From: Chitinophagaceae bacterium
GTDB taxonomy: Bacteria; Bacteroidota; Bacteroidia; Chitinophagales; Chitinophagaceae
Reading direction: 5' to 3'
Assembly: GCA_021738605.1 (NCBI GenBank)
Contig: JAIPBY010000003.1
Coordinates: 1 to 33,899 of the forward strand
DNA length: 33,899 nucleotides
The position numbers and the translations under genes are program-made. The notes under the pieces are model-generated. The model was not told where the DNA came from. It saw only the letters and a program-made list of their open reading frames with translations, and ran no database searches. Positions 31,730 to 33,899 of the stretch are shown here, in pieces (position 1 is the stretch's first letter; each line of letters opens with the position of its first letter).

Positions 31730-33522
31730 TGACCAACCGTCTATCCATATTTTCCAATTTAATCCTTGTATTGCAGGTTTTTTTGGTGTTGCTCTGCTTT
31801 GCAGACCTGAGTTCATTGCCTTCCACTGTTTTATTTGCCGGCAGACTTCATCCACTGATTTTGCATCTGCCGATCACCCTTATTCTTTTGCTCCTCCCGA
31901 TTTCTTTATATGCAGCCAATAGCAAAGAACAAAAAAACATTGTAGCATTTTTTCAACTGTTGCTTCATGGTGTAGCATTGATTTCAACATTAACAGCCAT
32001 AACAGGTTTCTTTCTTGCAGCAGGTGGATCATATGATGCTGATTCACTTTTCATACACAAATGGCTTGGGGTTTCTATCGCCTTACTTAGCCATGCCCTC
32101 ATCTACCTATACAATCTGCTGCATACAAAACCAATGGTTTGGAATACCTTCCTGGCATTAACCATTTTGATTGCAGTCGCTGGGGGGCACTTTGGCGGTA
32201 CACTAACACACGGTAAAAGTTTTTTTAGTTTCAGCAACAACAGAAAAGCTGTTTTGGCGAATCAATCTGAAACCGAAAAAATATATCCTTTTGCCGCCGC
32301 TTCAACATCTTCGATTGAAAAATTGAACAATCCTTTCAGGAGGGTATTGAAGGTTTCAGCAAAAAGTCCAGCCCTTGTTGTAAAGTTCTCACTAAAGGAA
32401 AAGTTTGACATTGAACAATTGAAAGCCTGCAAAGAAATTGCTGAACAAATTGTAGAGCTGAACTTGTCAGGCATGCCGGTTGATGACCAGGTTTTTCCAA
32501 TACTTGCGGGTTTTGTAAACCTTGAAAAACTAAACCTCAATGCAACATCCATTTCAGGTGTTGGGATCAACGCATTAAGCGGATTAAAAAAACTGGAACA
32601 ACTTTCTGTGGTAAACACCGCTGTTGGTCTGCAAGCAATTTTGCCACTGATCAATATGGCATCACTCCAGCATGTTTTCATTTGGAATACAAGGATTGAA
32701 GCCCAAGATCTTGTGCTGCTGAAGACCAAGTCACCCAAGATCAAGTGGGAAATAGGCTATCAGGCAAACAAAAATGAAATCCTGCAATTATCTCCCCCTT
32801 ATCTTGAAGACAATGAAAACCTCATCTTTGAAAAAGGATTGAGTATTGCATTGAAAAATCCATTTCCCAATGCAAAGATCCGGTATACCACTGATGGATT
32901 AGACCCTGACTCAAGCAATGGAAACATATATACTAAAGCAGTCTATACAAAGGAATTGTTGAGAATCAAGGCCGTTACCACATTAGAAGGCTGGATTACA
33001 AGTGCAATTACAGACTTCACTGTCTATCCAAAAGGCATTGCATGTGATTCCGCAACCCTTTTGAGCAAACCGAACAGGGGCAGAACTTTTGGAGCAAAAA
33101 TACTCATTGATGGTAAGAAAGGATACAGCCAGACCGCTGATCAATTGTACAACAGTTGGCTTGGCTTCAAAAAAGAAGACTTTAAGGCAGGTTTTCATTT
33201 TGGAAGCAATCCAATCCTACAGCAAATTGTGGTAAGCACTGCAGACATGACCAATTCCTCCGGAGCATCGGTTTTTCCTCCCACCAAAATAACCATCAAG
33301 GGTGGAGAAAATGCCAAAAAGATGAAAACAATTGGGGTCCTTTCCCCAGATATGCCCCTCATGCGCAGGCCCAATGCATCCATCCCTTATGTCATCCCCA
33401 TTAAACCGGGCAAATATCCCTATATTGAAATAGAAATGTTGACACTGAAGTCACTTCCCGAATGGCACCAGGAAAAGGGGCAAAAGGGGTTTGTATTTTT
33501 GGATGAAGTGTTTTTTTATTAA
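31729..33522 (+). CDS. paralogous membrane LRR/CHB_HEX_C-like protein lacking the cytochrome domain
   Basis: A 597-residue paralogue of the preceding protein, starting at the ATG that overlaps its stop (TGATG, 31727-31731). Both ends align well: RLHPLILHLPITLILLL with RFHPVVLHLPITLIILL, IHKWLGVSIALLSHALIY with VHKWLGVAVAFSTHALVY, then FAAASTSSIEKLNNPFRRVL, the leucine-rich part, IRYTTDGLDPDSSNGNIYTK, the WLGF motif and FVFLDEVFFY. Between the membrane part and FAAASTSS it lacks about 130 residues, which in the upstream copy are the cytochrome c domain and a linker, so no CxxCH is present. The membrane histidines are kept. No terminator is seen in the 135 bases before dnaG. Confidence 0.82.
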   Translation: MTNRLSIFSNLILVLQVFLVLLCFADLSSLPSTVLFAGRLHPLILHLPITLILLLLPISLYAANSKEQKNIVAFFQLLLHGVALISTLTAITGFFLAAGGSYDADSLFIHKWLGVSIALLSHALIYLYNLLHTKPMVWNTFLALTILIAVAGGHFGGTLTHGKSFFSFSNNRKAVLANQSETEKIYPFAAASTSSIEKLNNPFRRVLKVSAKSPALVVKFSLKEKFDIEQLKACKEIAEQIVELNLSGMPVDDQVFPILAGFVNLEKLNLNATSISGVGINALSGLKKLEQLSVVNTAVGLQAILPLINMASLQHVFIWNTRIEAQDLVLLKTKSPKIKWEIGYQANKNEILQLSPPYLEDNENLIFEKGLSIALKNPFPNAKIRYTTDGLDPDSSNGNIYTKAVYTKELLRIKAVTTLEGWITSAITDFTVYPKGIACDSATLLSKPNRGRTFGAKILIDGKKGYSQTADQLYNSWLGFKKEDFKAGFHFGSNPILQQIVVSTADMTNSSGASVFPPTKITIKGGENAKKMKTIGVLSPDMPLMRRPNASIPYVIPIKPGKYPYIEIEMLTLKSLPEWHQEKGQKGFVFLDEVFFY

Positions 33523-33600
33523 TGCATTCTAACAACCGAATCCGCTGATCGACGCAGTTGGCTTCCCAGTTCATACAACGCAAATCTTGGAAAAACTTCA

Positions 33601-33608
33601 TAAATTTG
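33601..33608 (+). promoter_or_regulatory. dnaG: Bacteroidetes -7 box upstream of dnaG
   Basis: TAAATTTG, an exact TAnnTTTG match, 49 bases before the TTG start at 33658. No convincing -33 TTTG was found at 19-21 bases. Confidence 0.45.
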
Positions 33609-33657
33609 CAGTATTTTCTCCTTCTTTCAAGCTCAATTCCACAACCCAGAACCCACT

Positions 33658-33899
33658 TTGATATCACAGCAAACCATACAAGAAATTCAAAACAGGATCG
33701 ATATCCACGATATCGTAGGGGCTTTTGTTAAGCTGAAAAGACGGGGAACCAACTATATTGGCAACTGCCCTTTCCACAACGAAAAAACACCTTCCTTCAC
33801 TGTTTCACCTTCCAAAGAAATCTACAAATGCTTTGGATGCGGAAAGAGCGGCAATGCCATCGGCTTTGTCATGGAGCATGAAAAATACTCCTATGTTGA
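33658..33899 (+). CDS. dnaG: DNA primase, N-terminal part
   Basis: The first 80 residues of DnaG, which makes RNA primers at the replication fork; the gene runs off the window end. Translation from TTG at 33658 gives an N-terminus reading ISQQTIQEIQNRIDIHDIVG after the initiator, followed by a CHC2-type zinc-ribbon with CPFHNEKTPSF and YKCFGCGKSGNAI, all ligands intact. The start must be TTG, or lie upstream, because homology begins at this codon (usually MISxxTIQEI) and there is no nearby in-frame ATG. The window's last two bases, GA, begin a codon (probably Glu, as in EKYSYVE), so this is not a stop. Confidence 0.95.
   Translation, partial: MISQQTIQEIQNRIDIHDIVGAFVKLKRRGTNYIGNCPFHNEKTPSFTVSPSKEIYKCFGCGKSGNAIGFVMEHEKYSYV

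Noticed and set aside
33401-33667. Minus-strand frame across the end of the last membrane paralogue and the dnaG start
   Set aside because: It is antisense to two genes with clear homology, and its product has no recognisable features.
33891-33899. Apparent TGA stop at the very end of the window
   Set aside because: In the primase frame the bases are TAT GTT GA, so the TGA is out of frame and the gene continues beyond the window.

Overview
The window looks like a chromosomal segment of a Bacteroidota bacterium, most likely from the Chitinophagaceae or a close relative. The evidence is protein content (a DUF5683 C-terminus next to dapB, a mitochondrial-type aconitase, GTP-dependent PEPCK, an SDR-type threonine dehydrogenase, zinc-ligand-free S4 and L36) and several exact matches to the Bacteroidetes promoter box TAnnTTTG, two of them with an upstream TTTG exactly 20 bases away. 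Genes are densely packed on both strands. I see no tRNA or rRNA gene, CRISPR array, insertion sequence, integrase or prophage gene.

Layout. 1-2074 (+): end of a DUF5683 gene, then dapB, an Rrf2 regulator and a free-methionine-sulfoxide reductase, tightly spaced. 2071-3033 (-): threonine dehydrogenase. 3090-3911 (+): kdsA, tail-to-tail with a PspC-domain gene (-). 4261-6525 (+): aconitase with a textbook promoter and terminator. 6562-9613: a secreted MORN-like protein (-) divergent from a secreted BNR-repeat beta-propeller protein (+). 9620-11154 (-): carA-aroQ. 11234-14941 (-): infA-rpmJ-rpsM-rpsK-rpsD-rpoA-rplQ, starting at its own promoter and closed by a terminator. 15094-18159: a YfcE-type phosphodiesterase, a small His-rich membrane protein, Tgt and a secreted esterase. 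18187-21310 (-): an orphan TonB-dependent receptor and the pyruvate dehydrogenase E1 beta subunit. 21401-25617 (-): pckA-pulA followed by about 310 bases of unusual non-coding DNA ending in a strong terminator. 25747-33522 (+): a four-gene operon of planctomycete-type cytochrome/DUF1549/DUF1553 protein, a Tat-exported DUF1501 protein and two tandem paralogous membrane proteins. 33658-end (+): 5' part of dnaG, starting at TTG.

Much of the window is housekeeping: lysine/peptidoglycan precursor, Kdo, shikimate and pyrimidine/arginine precursor synthesis, TCA cycle, gluconeogenesis, translation and transcription. The two most interesting places are the four-gene envelope operon at 25.7-33.5 kb, which appears to combine extracytoplasmic c-type haem domains with leucine-rich and hexosaminidase-like carbohydrate-binding domains, and the guanine-poor, tandem-repeat-bearing transcript region at 21.4-21.7 kb, which may be an undescribed small RNA or long 3' UTR. 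Smaller surprises are a Tgt enzyme with all four expected zinc ligands replaced, a terminator whose reverse complement encodes the basic tail of the neighbouring protein, and structured spacers inside the alpha ribosomal operon.
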